From: an uncultured Clostridia bacterium
Lineage (GTDB): Bacteria; Bacillota; Clostridia; TANB77; CAG-508
Reading direction: 5' to 3'
Length of the DNA: 5,828 bases
Assembly: GCA_947599995.1 (NCBI GenBank)
Contig: CANQFW010000078.1
Span: forward strand, 1-5,828
The notes beneath the pieces were generated by a model. That model was not told the origin of the DNA. It searched no databases and was given only the letters and a program-made list of their open reading frames with translations. The translations under genes were made by a program, and so were the position numbers. Positions 5,279-5,828 of this stretch are shown in pieces (the stretch's first letter is position 1; every line of letters starts with the position of its first letter).

Positions 5279-5828
5279 CTACTCATAGAAATAGTCAATA
5301 ATTCCATTATAAATTCCCCAAGCTAATCTATTTTGATAATTATCATCTAACAAATTTTTTTCTTCTTCTGGATTAGATAAAAAACCACATTCTACAATAG
5401 TAGTTGGAATTTCTACATTGTTTACAATATAAATATTTTCAATACTCTTAGCAACTCTATTATTTTCTTTTTGTATTGCTTCATTTAAATTAGATTGAAT
5501 TAGTGTAGCTAACTTCTTTCCATCCTCACTTTTTGAATTATAAAAAGTCTGCCAACCGTCATATTGTGGCTGTGGTATTTTGTTTAAATGTATAGAAACA
5601 AATATATCAGCTGAACTTTCATTTCCTATTTTTACTCTGTTTCTAATATCAGATACTTTTTTTTGCTTTAATGTTTTTGCATCTATATCATATATTGCAT
5701 TTTCATCTGAACGTGTAAGAACTACTGTACAGCCGCTTGATTCTAATAGATTTTGAAGTTTAAACGCTATTGCCAAATTTGTAGCCGCTTCTGTTGTTCC
5801 ATTACTACTTTGTGCTCCGCTCATCTGG
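5279..5828 (-). CDS. cwlD: N-acetylmuramoyl-L-alanine amidase (Amidase_3, CwlD-like), 5' end outside window
   Basis: This zinc amidase cuts the amide bond between muramic acid and the stem peptide. The reading frame stays open to the window edge, and the ATG at 5822-5824 has no ribosome binding site and lies after the expected DPGHGG motif, so it is internal and the true start is outside. Numbering from that Met, the visible zinc-site residues are Glu12 (TTEAATNLAIA), His79 (ADIFVSIHLNK, 73-82) and the catalytic Glu145 (TTIVECGFLSN, 141-151). VVLTRSDEN and KKVSDIRNRVKIGN are typical of CwlD, which makes the muramic lactam of spore cortex together with a deacetylase. Other Amidase_3 enzymes share much of this, so the symbol is likely but not certain. 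A CwlD assignment would imply sporulation. The signal or membrane segment expected at the N-terminus is not in the window. Confidence 0.85.
   Translation of the reverse strand, partial: QMSGAQSSNGTTEAATNLAIAFKLQNLLESSGCTVVLTRSDENAIYDIDAKTLKQKKVSDIRNRVKIGNESSADIFVSIHLNKIPQPQYDGWQTFYNSKSEDGKKLATLIQSNLNEAIQKENNRVAKSIENIYIVNNVEIPTTIVECGFLSNPEEEKNLLDDNYQNRLAWGIYNGIIDYFYE

Noticed and set aside
5259..5281. Hairpin at the end of the amidase gene (TAGATT / AATCTA)
   Set aside because: Six pairs, no following T-run, and it overlaps the stop codon; probably chance.

Overview
The window is very AT-rich and every recognisable gene lies on the minus strand. Codon use dominated by AT-rich codons, Shine-Dalgarno sites of the AGGAGG type, sigma-A-like promoters, and a CwlD-type cortex amidase point to a low-GC Clostridia-like Firmicute, probably a spore former or a descendant of one. 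The compact alanyl-tRNA synthetase is a type found in small-genome lineages and some uncultured gut Clostridia. That taxonomic placement is inference.

Reading in the direction of transcription (right to left): 5279-5828 is the C-terminal part of an N-acetylmuramoyl-L-alanine amidase, cut by the window edge. Next is a NUDIX hydrolase (4717-5190) with its own good promoter and an AGGAGG ribosome binding site. Between it and dprA lies a 15-bp perfect hairpin with a T-run (4550-4589). The T-run ends about five bases before the dprA ribosome binding site, so any dprA transcript must pass through it. dprA (3645-4553, start uncertain) encodes the competence/recombination protein that loads RecA. A near-consensus promoter at 3503-3531 then drives an alaS - HIT protein - DUF1294 protein cluster (3465 to 1011) with gaps of 31 and 57 bases. 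The alaS product has only 582 residues and ends straight after the editing domain.

The 668 bases at 343-1010 hold no intact gene. They contain a tight cluster of five DnaA boxes (569-641: three perfect TTATCCACA and two TTATTCACA), with a sixth weak match beside it, and an 8-bp palindrome whose arms carry TTGACA. A ribosome-binding-site-led six-codon ORF there may be the relic of a lost gene. Genes on both sides of the DnaA cluster run the same way, which argues against an ordinary bidirectional oriC and suggests a DnaA-titrating or DnaA-regulatory locus. The leftmost gene (4-342) is a single-domain rhodanese.

The genes look like an ordinary housekeeping set (translation, DNA uptake/recombination, nucleotide clean-up, cell wall). 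The unusual material is between the genes: the DnaA-box cluster and the hairpin in the dprA leader.
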